Positions 18,135 to 26,495 of a stretch of 32,568 nucleotides of DNA are shown here, piece after piece. The notes under the pieces were generated by a model that saw nothing but the letters and a program-made list of their open reading frames with translations, was not told the origin of the DNA and searched no databases. Source of the DNA: Firmicutes bacterium UBA3910 (GTDB taxonomy: Bacteria > Bacillota > Limnochordia > Darwinibacteriales > Darwinibacteriaceae); NCBI GenBank assembly GCA_002391465.1, contig DGFC01000039.1, positions 2,847-35,414 on the forward strand. Reading direction: 5' to 3'. The translations under genes were made by a program, and so were the position numbers. The first letter of the stretch is position 1, and every line of letters starts with the position of its first letter.

Positions 18135-19092
18135 GAGAAGACGAAGAAGGCACCGACGCTCCAGAGGCAGTTCTTGCCTCGCCCTAATCGTTCTGTTTGT
18201 AATCCTGGTGGGCCTGCCGGCTTTGCTGGTTCGCAGCTGCACCGTTTCTTTTTTTTCGCCCCGGGACGTTCCTCTGGTCAAACTGTGGGATGCAGACGGG
18301 GGAGTTTTGCTTACCATAACCCTGGAGGAGTATGTGCAGGGGGTGGTGGCAGCTGAAATGCCTGCCAGTTTCGAACTGGAGGCGCTGAAAGCCCAAGCTG
18401 TGGCTGCAAGAACCTACGCCTACCGCAGAATTATCCGGGGTGAAGGGATCAGTGAACACCCAGAGGCCCATCTGTCCTCCGATTACCGCTCCGGTCAAGC
18501 GTGGACGTCCTGGGACGCTTTCGCAGCCAAACATACGCCCCTAGCCGCCCGCAGCCTGCAGAAAAAGATAAAAAAGGCGGTCAGCCTTACTGCTGGCGAG
18601 ATTCTGGTCCATCAAGGGGAACCCATATTGGCCGTTTACCACGCCTGCAGTGGTGGCAGGACGGAGAATTCGGAACACTATTGGAGTGAGAAACTCCCCT
18701 ATCTCCGTTCAGTGGAGGACCCCTTCAGCACCAAGTCGCCGTACCACTATTCAACGGCTAGTATTAAGCTAAACAAACTGGCTGAAGCGTTGGAAGTGAG
18801 CACACCTAAGAACTTCCGGGTGGTGGAGAGGTACCCGTCCGGTAGGGTCAAGACGGTTGAAGTGGGCGACAAATGGTACAGCGGCCGTGAAATTAGACAG
18901 CGGTTGGGTCTGCGTTCCACCTGGTTTACAGCAGAGATTGTCCAGGATGAGTTGGTGTTTTCGGTCTGGGGTTACGGTCACGGAGTTGGCTTGAGCCAGT
19001 ACGGTGCTCAGCAAATGGCCATAGAAGGGTATGAGTACCGGGATATTCTCCAATACTATTACCAAGAGGTAGAGATTAAGACAGTGTACTGA
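18133..19092 (+). CDS. spoIID: Stage II sporulation protein D (SpoIID), lytic transglycosylase
   Basis: Membrane-anchored peptidoglycan hydrolase that works with SpoIIM/SpoIIP during forespore engulfment. It cleaves glycan strands stripped of stem peptides. A very basic N-terminus (six consecutive Arg/His after Met) precedes one membrane helix (~14-33). The catalytic domain begins with LEEYVQGVVAAEMP, whose Glu75 matches the catalytic Glu, then LKAQAVAARTYA, AVYHACSGGRTENSE (metal/substrate loop) and GYGHGVGLSQYGAQ. The length of 319 residues is normal. TTG 18133 is the only start that leaves the membrane segment intact; its Shine-Dalgarno sequence lies in the terminator stem of the ferredoxin gene. 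I did not find a convincing sigma-E promoter in front. The product could also be a vegetative SpoIID/LytB-like paralogue. Confidence 0.92.
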   Translation: MRRRRRHRRSRGSSCLALIVLFVILVGLPALLVRSCTVSFFSPRDVPLVKLWDADGGVLLTITLEEYVQGVVAAEMPASFELEALKAQAVAARTYAYRRIIRGEGISEHPEAHLSSDYRSGQAWTSWDAFAAKHTPLAARSLQKKIKKAVSLTAGEILVHQGEPILAVYHACSGGRTENSEHYWSEKLPYLRSVEDPFSTKSPYHYSTASIKLNKLAEALEVSTPKNFRVVERYPSGRVKTVEVGDKWYSGREIRQRLGLRSTWFTAEIVQDELVFSVWGYGHGVGLSQYGAQQMAIEGYEYRDILQYYYQEVEIKTVY

Positions 19093-19115
19093 CCCAAGGT
19101 AAAGGAGGTAATCCC

Positions 19116-19313
19116 ATGCGGACCGGGCGCAGGCGGCGACAGGCCAAGCTGGACATGGAAGAGCAGCTGAACTGGCCGTGGGATTGGAGTGGTGCTTACT
19201 ACCGCTCTCTAGATGGCTGGGAGATCAATAAGAACCGGGTTGAGCGAGACAAGTACTTAACTGAAATGGGCAGGGAATTGGGTCTATTTACCATTCCCCA
19301 CCGTAAGCGCTGA
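19116..19313 (+). CDS. Uncharacterised 65-residue basic protein downstream of spoIID
   Basis: I do not recognise this family. The protein is short, strongly charged and aromatic-rich. It starts with an Arg-rich stretch (MRTGRRRRQAK), then EEQLNWPWDWSGAYYRSLDGW, then a probably helical Arg/Lys/Glu segment (NRVERDKYLTEMGRELG), ending IPHRKR. There is no signal peptide, membrane helix or cysteine. Translation is well supported: AAAGGAGGT lies 6 bases before the ATG, and a terminator follows directly after the stop. It starts 23 bases after spoIID and so is probably co-transcribed with it, which suggests but does not show a role in sporulation. Confidence 0.72.
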   Translation: MRTGRRRRQAKLDMEEQLNWPWDWSGAYYRSLDGWEINKNRVERDKYLTEMGRELGLFTIPHRKR

Positions 19314-19318
19314 GGGAG

Positions 19319-19343
19319 CGGGGTCCGGACGGGCCCCGTTTTT
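19319..19343 (+). terminator. Terminator after spoIID and the 65-residue gene
   Basis: An 8-bp stem CGGGGTCC / GGGCCCCG (19319-19326 with 19331-19338, one G-T wobble), a GGAC loop and five T residues (19339-19343). Confidence 0.92.
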
Positions 19344-19411
19344 GCAGGAGGGAAATAAAGTAAAGCGCTGAATAATTGATCTTATACCTAGATACAGGAA
19401 GAGGATTACGA

Positions 19412-20065
19412 ATGGATTTAATACTGGCTTCTCAATCACCGCGGCGCAGGGACCTGCTCACCCAATTCGGTGTTGATTTTTCCGTGCAAATTCTGGCCGC
19501 GGAGGAAATAGAGGTAGGAGAACCCCTGAGCGTTGCAGAAATAAACGCTGTGGCCAAGGCAGTGCCGGTGAGCAATGATAACCCGGACGCTTTGGTTTTA
19601 GGGGCAGACACCATCGTTGTTCTAGATGGTGAAATTTTGGGTAAGCCGGCAGATCTGGTCCAGGCCGAGCAGATGCTGCGTCGCTTGAGCGGACGCGAGC
19701 ACTCCGTTACCACAGCGGTTGCCCTTGCCACGGGGGGACAAGCTGTCAGGGTCTTCAGTGAGACCACAGCCGTGCGTTTCCGCCATCTGGATGAGAGGGA
19801 GATCAGAGCCTATCTCGCCACAGGCGAACCCCTGGACAAGGCTGGTGCTTACGGCATTCAAGGTTTTGGCGGCCTACTTGTGGAAAGCATTAAAGGTTGT
19901 TATTATAATGTTGTGGGACTGCCCCTGCCGAAGTTAGCAGTGGAACTGCGTGCTTTCGGCATTGAATTCTTTCCCCAGTGCGCCCAGGGAAGTGGGGAAG
20001 GAGAAAAGATTGGCAACAAAGGAACTAAAAATCAAAGATTTACCGAAGGAAGAACGTCCCCGTGA
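19412..20065 (+). CDS. maf: Maf family nucleoside triphosphate pyrophosphatase
   Basis: House-cleaning pyrophosphatase that hydrolyses dTTP/UTP or modified nucleotides. In Bacillus, Maf overproduction blocks septation, and the gene is typically beside radC-mreBCD as here. Seen: the N-terminal substrate loop LILASQSPRRRDLL, LVLGADTIVVLDGEILGKP (with the catalytic Asp), LSGREHSVTTAVAL, and DKAGAYGIQGFGGLLVESIKGCYYNVVGLPL, divided over the C-terminal half. The last ~35 residues after ELRAFGIEFF are an unconserved tail that overlaps radC. The ATG at 19412 gives the canonical MDLILASQSPRRR start; an upstream in-frame TTG (19376) lacks a convincing ribosome-binding site. 217 residues. Confidence 0.95.
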   Translation: MDLILASQSPRRRDLLTQFGVDFSVQILAAEEIEVGEPLSVAEINAVAKAVPVSNDNPDALVLGADTIVVLDGEILGKPADLVQAEQMLRRLSGREHSVTTAVALATGGQAVRVFSETTAVRFRHLDEREIRAYLATGEPLDKAGAYGIQGFGGLLVESIKGCYYNVVGLPLPKLAVELRAFGIEFFPQCAQGSGEGEKIGNKGTKNQRFTEGRTSP

Positions 20066-20699
20066 GCGTCTGATTCGCCACGGTCCGGACCGACTGAGCA
20101 ACAGCGAACTGATTGCTATTTTACTTAGGACAGGCACCCGTCGGCAGAACGCGTTGGCCCTTGCCGACCGATTGTTGGCCCAGTTTGACTCACTCGTCGG
20201 GCTGTTTTCAGCCAGCCACGAAGAGCTGCAGAAGGTGGAAGGCATTGGACCTGCCCAGGCCGCGGTTATTATGGCCGCCTTTGAGCTGGCAAAGCGCCTG
20301 TCCGAATCCCGTATGGAACTTAAGGACGTTATCAGTACTCCCCGGGATGCGGCGCAGATGGTGCTGCGGGAGTTGAGCTTTGCCGATAAAGAACACTTTG
20401 TTATTATCATGCTCAACACCAAAAACCGGGTCATTGCCAAAAAGGTGATCTCCATCGGGCATCTCAACGCATCGATTGTCCATCCCCGCGAAATGTTCAA
20501 AGAGGCTATTAGAAGGAGCAGTGCAGCGGTAATTCTGGTGCACAATCACCCCAGTGGAGATCTGACGCCCAGCCAAGAGGATATAGCCACTACTGAACGT
20601 TTGAAACAGGTTGGGGAGCTGTTGGGCATTGAAGTGCTTGATCACCTGATTGTAGGGGACAATCGTTATTTTAGTTTTCGAGAACAGGGTTTGTTATAG
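20010..20699 (+). CDS. radC: RadC family JAB-domain protein
   Basis: An N-terminal UPF0758 helix-hairpin-helix region ([45 protein letters not shown]) is followed by an MPN/JAB domain. Its zinc motif is complete: H178-N-H180 and D191 in [14 protein letters not shown], with an upstream acidic/Ser environment. RadC was once called a DNA repair protein, but its biochemical role is unsettled. The TTG at 20010 gives the family start ([20 protein letters not shown]) and has AAGGAG 6 bases ahead. It overlaps the 3' end of maf by 56 bases in another frame. The maf-radC-mreB order is widely conserved in Bacillota. Confidence 0.95.
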   Translation: MATKELKIKDLPKEERPRERLIRHGPDRLSNSELIAILLRTGTRRQNALALADRLLAQFDSLVGLFSASHEELQKVEGIGPAQAAVIMAAFELAKRLSESRMELKDVISTPRDAAQMVLRELSFADKEHFVIIMLNTKNRVIAKKVISIGHLNASIVHPREMFKEAIRRSSAAVILVHNHPSGDLTPSQEDIATTERLKQVGELLGIEVLDHLIVGDNRYFSFREQGLL

Positions 20700-20719
20700 A
20701 AAAGGGAAGGGGTACACTT

Positions 20720-21745
20720 ATGTTCAGGCGCTTTGGAAAAAACATAGGCATCGACCTGGGTACTGCAAATACCCTCGTCTTAGTGGAAGGGAAGGGTATT
20801 GTCATCAATGAACCATCGGTAGTGGCCATTGACCGTGATACCAACGAAATTTTCGCGGTGGGCAACAAGGCCAAAGAGATGGTGGGCCGGACGCCCGGTA
20901 ACATCATTGCCATCCGACCCCTCAAAGACGGGGTAATCGCAGATTTTGAGGTGACGGAACGCCTGCTGAAGGACTTTTTAGCCAAGGCTACCCGCAGCTC
21001 CAGGTGGTTTAGGCCTAAAGTGGTAATTTCGGTGCCGTCTGGTGTGACCGAAGTGGAAAAACGGGCAGTAATTGACGCCGCCCTGTCCGCCGGTGCCAAA
21101 GACGCACGTGTTATTGAAGAGCCCATGGCGGCGGCCATTGGTGCGGGCCTGCCGGTCCAGGATCCCACGGGTACCATGATAGTGGATGTGGGAGGGGGCA
21201 CCACTGAAGTGGCAGTCATCTCTTTGGGAGGTATTGTATCCCATCGCTCCATCAGGGTGGCTGGGGATGAAATGGACGAAGCGATTATCCAGCATATCCG
21301 CCGGACATATAACCTCCTGATCGGTGAGCGGACCGCTGAGCGCATTAAAGCGGAGATTGGCTACGCCCACATGGATGCGGGGGAAGAACTGACGATGGAG
21401 ATTAGGGGGCGCGATTTGGTGAGCGGCCTGCCTAAGACGATCGTGGTTTCCTCCACTGAAATTCACAAGGCGTTGGAAGAGCCTGTTCAGGCCATATTAG
21501 ATGCGGTCAAGGTAACACTGGAAAGGACCCCCCCTGAGTTGGCAGCAGATATTATGGATAGAGGTATAATGATGGCGGGTGGAGGGTCGCTCCTCACGGG
21601 ATTTGACACACTGCTCATGCGGGAAACGGGTATGCCCGTACACATTACCGAGCGGCCCTTAACTGCTGTTGTGGAAGGTACCGGAGAAGCATTGAAGCAC
21701 TTTGATCTACTGCAGCGTATTATGCTTGGGCCCAGGCGCTACTAA
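20720..21745 (+). CDS. mreB: Rod shape-determining protein MreB
   Basis: Actin-like ATPase that forms membrane-bound filaments guiding lateral wall synthesis. The nucleotide-binding motifs are present: [20 protein letters not shown] (phosphate 1), [21 protein letters not shown] in two adjoining pieces (phosphate 2), [16 protein letters not shown] (connect 1) and [14 protein letters not shown] (adenosine). The first residues (MFRRFGKN) could form the amphipathic membrane anchor. 341 residues is the normal length. ATG 20720 follows GGAAGGGG. It is first in mreB-mreC-mreD-PBP2, 20 bases after radC with no terminator between them. Confidence 0.98.
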   Translation: MFRRFGKNIGIDLGTANTLVLVEGKGIVINEPSVVAIDRDTNEIFAVGNKAKEMVGRTPGNIIAIRPLKDGVIADFEVTERLLKDFLAKATRSSRWFRPKVVISVPSGVTEVEKRAVIDAALSAGAKDARVIEEPMAAAIGAGLPVQDPTGTMIVDVGGGTTEVAVISLGGIVSHRSIRVAGDEMDEAIIQHIRRTYNLLIGERTAERIKAEIGYAHMDAGEELTMEIRGRDLVSGLPKTIVVSSTEIHKALEEPVQAILDAVKVTLERTPPELAADIMDRGIMMAGGGSLLTGFDTLLMRETGMPVHITERPLTAVVEGTGEALKHFDLLQRIMLGPRRY

Positions 21746-21759
21746 TAGGACGTGAGAAG

Positions 21760-22584
21760 ATGCCGAATAAGCTGCTGAATTGGAAAATAGGCTTAGCTGT
21801 GGTAATAGCCGTTCTAGTTTTGAACGGCATAATCCACTACACTGCCCAGACCCGTTCGCAGGTCAGCTGGTTAGAAAGGGTGTGGCGTGATATACTATCC
21901 CCCTTCCAGACTGCGATCAGCAGGACCCAGCGCTTTTTTCGGCACCAGATAAATGCAGTGCAGACCCGCAGGCAGCTGCAGGAGCGAAATGCGCAGTTAG
22001 AGGCATTAGTGCTGGAACTGCGCACGGAGGTAAACGAGTTGCGGAATTTCCGACGGGAAAACGAATGGCTGCGGGAAGCCCTGGATTTCAAACAGGATAC
22101 AGAACATGAACTGCTGCTGGCGGAAGTGATAGGCCGCTCGCCCAACAATTGGGAGAACACTATTGTCCTCAATCGGGGGGCGGCCCACGGTGTGACCAGC
22201 GGAATGGCGGTAGTCACCAACTACGGCATAGTGGGCACCGTGATTAACCATTCCCAGTATACCAGTACCGTTCTTTTGATTGTGGACGCCCAAAGTGCAG
22301 CAGGAGGCATGGTTCAGTCCAGTGGTGACCTGGTGTTGGTGGAGGGCATGGAAGGTAACACGGGCATGTTGGTTGCCACGCCCCTGGGAAGGGACACGGA
22401 AGTGGAGGTTGGCGATGTAATCGTCACCTCCGGACTGAGCAGGATTTATCCTAAGAACCTGCCCTTGGGTGAGGTTGTAGCAGTGGAGCCGCGGCAGTAC
22501 GATCTTTCTTTCGCGGCCCTGGTGAAGCCCTATGTGGATCACACCCGTTTGGAATATGTGCTGGTTGTGTTGGGGGATGACTAG
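21760..22584 (+). CDS. mreC: Rod shape-determining protein MreC
   Basis: Bitopic membrane protein that links MreB filaments inside the cell to PBP2 outside. A short cytoplasmic start is followed by a membrane helix (IGLAVVIAVLVLNGIIHY), a Gln/Glu/Leu-rich coiled coil (about residues 60-110, QLQERNAQLEALVLELRTEV), then the double beta-barrel domain with AEVIGRSPNNWENTIVLNRG, GITSGM-type turn HGVTSGMAVV, GIVGTVINHSQYTSTVLLI and a closing VGDVIVTSGLSRIYPKNLPLG. 274 residues, ordinary for the family. It starts 14 bases after mreB. Confidence 0.96.
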   Translation: MPNKLLNWKIGLAVVIAVLVLNGIIHYTAQTRSQVSWLERVWRDILSPFQTAISRTQRFFRHQINAVQTRRQLQERNAQLEALVLELRTEVNELRNFRRENEWLREALDFKQDTEHELLLAEVIGRSPNNWENTIVLNRGAAHGVTSGMAVVTNYGIVGTVINHSQYTSTVLLIVDAQSAAGGMVQSSGDLVLVEGMEGNTGMLVATPLGRDTEVEVGDVIVTSGLSRIYPKNLPLGEVVAVEPRQYDLSFAALVKPYVDHTRLEYVLVVLGDD

Positions 22585-22598
22585 GGAGGAGACCGGGT

Positions 22599-23111
22599 TT
22601 GAGATATGTGGGTTACGGTCTGATTCTAATGATAGCTCTGCTCATTGAAACGGGTGGAGCACCCGGTTTGTCTCTGTTCGGTGTGAGGCCGGAATTGCTG
22701 TCCCTGCTTACCATGTTGTTTACCATGTCCCATGGATCGCAGCGGGGAGCAGTTTTTGGTTTTTCTGCCGGCCTCATGCATGACCTTCTGATTGGACGTT
22801 TCATCGGGCTTTACGCCTCTGTCCTGTTATTACTGGGAGCTGCCATCGGTTTCATTACCGAGCAGCTCTTTAAAGATAATTTCCTCGTACGGTTAGGTAC
22901 CGTTTTTGCCGGAACGGCCCTGAGCCAGGTACTCTATTTCTTGGGTATGGCCGCGTTCGGCAGGGGTATTTCTTGGCTCCAGCTTGGCTGGCAGTCTGTT
23001 TTAGCTGCCAGCGTACTGAACACTCTGCTCAGCTTATTTCTGTACAGGCCGATGTTGATTTTGGATAAGCGTTTAAACTACTGGCACGAACTACTGAAAA
23101 GGACGGGATGA
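22599..23111 (+). CDS. mreD: Rod shape-determining protein MreD
   Basis: A 170-residue, very hydrophobic protein with about five to six membrane helices (e.g. GLILMIALLIETGGAPGLSL, ASVLLLLGAAIGFI, SVLAASVLNTLLSLFLY). The family features RPELLSLLTMLFTM and GFSAGLMHDLLIGRFIGLYA are present. MreD partners MreC and the elongasome. The TTG at 22599 follows AGGGAGGA. Its stop overlaps the PBP2 start (ATGA). Identification rests on the helix pattern, these short motifs and the gene order. Confidence 0.93.
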   Translation: MRYVGYGLILMIALLIETGGAPGLSLFGVRPELLSLLTMLFTMSHGSQRGAVFGFSAGLMHDLLIGRFIGLYASVLLLLGAAIGFITEQLFKDNFLVRLGTVFAGTALSQVLYFLGMAAFGRGISWLQLGWQSVLAASVLNTLLSLFLYRPMLILDKRLNYWHELLKRTG

Positions 23112-24946
23112 CGATGGAAAAGAGCAGTATGGAAAAACGTCTTCTCGTTCTTTTTGCTGTCTTTTTAGGCCTGTTAGTAGTGATAGTGGGTAGGCTCTGG
23201 TACCTGCAGATGATCAAAGGTGAGCATTTTGTCCACCTGGCCGACGGCAATCGCATGCGCCAACTGCGCGTGATGCCGCCCAGGGGCCAGATTCTCGACC
23301 GAAACGGGACTGTATTGGTGCGAAACAAACCCTCGTTTACCGTCTCCCTTGTACCAGGGGGAGTTAGTCCGGATACCAGTGTCACCGAACTGCTCTGCGG
23401 GCTCTTGGGCACAAGCCCAGAGGAGCTGAATGAAGCTGTAGAAAAGGGCAGGGGTTTTCCCTATGAGCCGGTGAGGATCAAGCGCAACGTGGATGCGGAA
23501 ACGGTTGTGGCCATTGAAGAAAACCGGTATAACCTGCCCGGTGTTTTCATTGAACAGGAGACAGTGCGGGAGTATCTATATCATGATTTGGCGGCTCACC
23601 TAATTGGTTATTTGGGTGTGATCAGCCCTAGCGAACTGCAGGAATACGGCAGTCAATACCGGGGTAGCGATCTGGTGGGCAAAAGCGGAATCGAACAGAC
23701 CTATGAGGACCTGCTGCGGGGCGAAAATGGGACCTTAACAGTGGAGGTAAATGCCTTAAGTAGGCCAATTCGTACCGTGAAAACGATTGAGCCCATTCCC
23801 GGGCACAACATAACACTCACAATCGATGCAGAGCTGCAGGCGGTTGCGGAGCGGGCCTTTGCAGAACATATTCTTTCATTAGCAGAGGAACCGGGAACTC
23901 AAACAGGTGCCGTTTTAGCACTGAACCCTAGAACAGGGGAAATTCTGGTGATGGCCAGTTTTCCCAGCTTTGACCCGGAAATGCTCATCGACGAGGCTGA
24001 ACGCAACTCTTATTACCTGAGCCTCAGTGCAGACAGGAAACTACCCTTTTTCAATCGGGTTACCCAAGCGCTCTACGGACCTGGCTCCACCTTTAAGCCA
24101 ATCACTGCCCTTGCCATTTTGGAGGAAGGGGTGATGGGACCAAAGGATCGGTTCAACGCCACCGGCGTCAGCCAGTATGGCGTTAAGGACTGGGTAATTA
24201 CGAACAATTTGGCACCCTTTGGCTGGATTGATATGTACGATGCCATGGGCATGTCCAGTAACCACTACTTTGCCGATAACGGTGTTCGGGTGGGCATTGA
24301 CAATCTATCCAAGTGGATGGAAAAACTGGGCTATGGTTCTCCCACGGGACTGAAACTCTACCCTCAGGAAGCGAGTGGACTTTTGCCCAGTCGGGAGTGG
24401 AAGCGGCAGGCATTTAGTAATCGGGCCCAATCGGAGCGGAACTGGTACCCCACTGACACTGAACAGATTTCCATTGGCCAGGGATTCCATCAAATGACCC
24501 TGCTCCAATTGGCGCAGGGCTATGCAGCCATTGCCAACCGGGGAGAGATTTACGTGCCCCAGGTAGTGAAGGAAATAGCCGCACCCGATGGAACAGTGGT
24601 GTTCCGGGCAGAACCCGAATTGGCCAGACGGGTGGATGCAAAAAAAGAGACTTGGGATACATTAGTCCATCTCTTGACTGCCCCCATCGAACATTACCGC
24701 GGTACTGCCCGCAATGCCATGGCCGGTTTCCCCATTCCAGCCGCTGCTAAAACAGGAACATGGGAGATTCCGGGTACAATTGCCAACGGTGTATTCGTTG
24801 CCTTTGCCCCCCTCGATGAACCGGAGATCTTGGTGGCAGTAGTGGTTGAACGGGGCGGGGGAGGAGCATCGGCGGCGGCCCCCATTGCCCGGGTTGTTTT
24901 AGACGCCTACTTCGGTTTTAACGAATCGGATGAAGCGGAAATGTGA
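23108..24946 (+). CDS. mrdA: Penicillin-binding protein 2 (elongasome transpeptidase)
   Basis: Class B penicillin-binding protein that cross-links new peptidoglycan in rod elongation. A short cytoplasmic start and one membrane helix (~11-31) precede the PBP dimerisation domain (MPPRGQILDRNGTVLVRN, then HLIGYLGVISPSELQEYG and GKSGIEQTYEDLLRG). The transpeptidase domain has all three motifs: Ser327-T-F-Lys330 (nucleophile in GPGSTFKP), Ser383-Ser384-Asn385, and Lys548-Thr549-Gly550. 612 residues. It follows mreD with a 4-base overlap. The position after mreBCD argues for the PBP2/MrdA role over the sporulation paralogue SpoVD. A second in-frame ATG (23114) is an equally plausible start. Confidence 0.95.
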   Translation: MTMEKSSMEKRLLVLFAVFLGLLVVIVGRLWYLQMIKGEHFVHLADGNRMRQLRVMPPRGQILDRNGTVLVRNKPSFTVSLVPGGVSPDTSVTELLCGLLGTSPEELNEAVEKGRGFPYEPVRIKRNVDAETVVAIEENRYNLPGVFIEQETVREYLYHDLAAHLIGYLGVISPSELQEYGSQYRGSDLVGKSGIEQTYEDLLRGENGTLTVEVNALSRPIRTVKTIEPIPGHNITLTIDAELQAVAERAFAEHILSLAEEPGTQTGAVLALNPRTGEILVMASFPSFDPEMLIDEAERNSYYLSLSADRKLPFFNRVTQALYGPGSTFKPITALAILEEGVMGPKDRFNATGVSQYGVKDWVITNNLAPFGWIDMYDAMGMSSNHYFADNGVRVGIDNLSKWMEKLGYGSPTGLKLYPQEASGLLPSREWKRQAFSNRAQSERNWYPTDTEQISIGQGFHQMTLLQLAQGYAAIANRGEIYVPQVVKEIAAPDGTVVFRAEPELARRVDAKKETWDTLVHLLTAPIEHYRGTARNAMAGFPIPAAAKTGTWEIPGTIANGVFVAFAPLDEPEILVAVVVERGGGGASAAAPIARVVLDAYFGFNESDEAEM

Positions 24947-25014
24947 GCCTTGGCAGGAGTCTAAGGGACTCTGCAGAAAATAGAAGTTGTGGTTAATGTA
25001 AGGAGTTGCTGTAC

Positions 25015-25659
25015 ATGCATAGTGAGCTTTGCAGCATCAAAGGGAATCGGGATGGGCTAGTAATCACGATCATGGATAGTGCCCGATTTTCCGAGGTGCT
25101 TACTACCCTAGATAGGCAGCTCAAGTCTGCCCAAAGTTTTTTTGCCGGCGCTTCCGCCAAGGTCATGCTTAAACAGGGAGAATTGGGACCTGAACAGCTG
25201 GATTCTTTAGAGCAACTGCTGGCTGTCTATGGAATGACGCTGGATCGGGAACCGCCCCGCCTGCAGCAGCCGGTGAGCGAAAAGCTGGCAGTAGAGCGGC
25301 CTGAACGCCAGGAGCGGGGATATGAGCCTGAAAACACACTCTTGGTGCGCCGGACAATTCGTTCCGGTCAGAGCCTGCATTACGACGGTAATGTGGTTGT
25401 CCTTGGTGATGTCAATCCCGGTGCCGAGGTTATCTGCACCGGCGATATTCTTGTACTCGGTTCGCTGCGAGGGGTGGCCCACGCAGGAGCGGAGGGCGAA
25501 GTGGATGCAACCGTATTCGCGTTTCGCCTCGAACCCACTCAGCTCCGGATAGCCCATCTGATCGCCAGGGCACCGGACGGAAAGGTTACCAAGCCAGCGG
25601 GGCCGGAAGTGGCGCGAATAGTAGGTAACACGATTGAAGTTTCAATATACAACCATTAA
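25015..25659 (+). CDS. minC: Septum-site determining protein MinC
   Basis: Inhibitor of FtsZ ring assembly away from midcell, recruited to the membrane by MinD. The N-terminal ~95 residues form the FtsZ-binding domain (IKGNRDGLVITI, FFAGASAKVML, ELGPEQLDSLEQLLAVYGM). After a charged linker, the C-terminal beta-helix domain is clear: LLVRRTIRSGQSLHYDGNVV, VLGDVNPGAEVICTGDILVLG split across the next coil, and ATVFAFRLEPTQLRIA. 214 residues. ATG 25015 is preferred over TTG 25006 because TAAGGAG lies 9 bases ahead of the ATG and abuts the TTG. It is 68 bases after the PBP2 gene and I see no terminator between them. Confidence 0.95.
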   Translation: MHSELCSIKGNRDGLVITIMDSARFSEVLTTLDRQLKSAQSFFAGASAKVMLKQGELGPEQLDSLEQLLAVYGMTLDREPPRLQQPVSEKLAVERPERQERGYEPENTLLVRRTIRSGQSLHYDGNVVVLGDVNPGAEVICTGDILVLGSLRGVAHAGAEGEVDATVFAFRLEPTQLRIAHLIARAPDGKVTKPAGPEVARIVGNTIEVSIYNH

Positions 25660-25681
25660 TCGGTTGAGGGGGGAGCTCATC

Positions 25682-26482
25682 TTGGGAAAAGTCATTGTTA
25701 TTACCAGTGGCAAAGGCGGCGTTGGTAAAACCACAACGACTGCCAACATAGGGGCAGGTTTAGCGTCTTTAGGCAATAAAGTATGTTTGGTGGATACAGA
25801 CATCGGCCTGCGTAATCTGGATGTGGTTTTAGGCTTGGAAAACCGCATTGTTTATGATCTACTGGACGTTGTGGAGGGCAACTGCCGTTTGCGCCAAGCC
25901 CTGATTAAGGACAAGCAGTATGGAGAGAATCTCGTCCTGCTGCCGGCTGCCCAGACTAGGGAAAAGGATGCAGTGAAGCCGGAGCAGATGCTGGAACTCG
26001 TAAAAGAGCTGCGGGAGATGTATGATTTTGTCCTTCTAGACAGCCCAGCAGGTATTGAACACGGTTTTAAAAACGCAATCGTGGGCGCAGATGCCGCCAT
26101 AGTCGTGACCACACCGGAAGTATCTGCGGTTCGGGATGCGGACCGGATTATTGGTCTTTTGGAAGCCGCCGAGCTTTACGAACCTCAACTGATTATTAAC
26201 CGCGTCAGACCTGATATGGTGCGCAAGGGAGATATGATGGATATCTCCGATATAGACGATATCCTGCGCATCAAAATTCTAGGCGTGGTTCCCGATGATG
26301 AGGATATTATCGTCTCCACCAACCGCGGTGAGCCAATTGTAAATGACAAGCGTTCCAAGGCAGGACAGGCTTTTCGCAACATCTGCCGCCGCATTTTAGG
26401 GGAGGAGGTACCTTTCTTAGAATTGCAGGAACGTAAGATGTTGAACTGGTTCAAGAAGATTCTCAGCGGAGAAGCCCGCTGA
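25682..26482 (+). CDS. minD: Septum-site determining ATPase MinD
   Basis: Membrane-cycling ATPase that carries MinC to the poles. The deviant Walker A is KGGVGKTT (Lys11 and Lys16) in VIVITSGKGGVGKTTTT. Other motifs are LVDTDIGLRNLDVVLGLENR (switch I), DFVLLDSPAGIEHG (Walker B) and VTTPEVSAVRDADRIIGLLE. The C-terminal amphipathic helix that targets the membrane is visible at the end (KMLNWFKKILSG). 266 residues. The TTG at 25682 is chosen because GGGGGGAG lies 6 bases ahead and the protein begins exactly at the family start. The longer frame from 25634 overlaps minC and adds unrelated sequence. Confidence 0.97.
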   Translation: MGKVIVITSGKGGVGKTTTTANIGAGLASLGNKVCLVDTDIGLRNLDVVLGLENRIVYDLLDVVEGNCRLRQALIKDKQYGENLVLLPAAQTREKDAVKPEQMLELVKELREMYDFVLLDSPAGIEHGFKNAIVGADAAIVVTTPEVSAVRDADRIIGLLEAAELYEPQLIINRVRPDMVRKGDMMDISDIDDILRIKILGVVPDDEDIIVSTNRGEPIVNDKRSKAGQAFRNICRRILGEEVPFLELQERKMLNWFKKILSGEAR

Positions 26483-26495
26483 AGGGGGGATAAGC

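Noticed and set aside
24953..24977. Possible hairpin after the PBP2 gene (GCA-G-GAGTC / GACTC-TGC)
   Set aside because: Short, with a bulge and no T run, so not supported as a terminator; may be chance.
25634..25681. 16-residue N-terminal extension of minD
   Set aside because: Overlaps minC, has no ribosome-binding site, and the TTG at 25682 gives the canonical MinD start.
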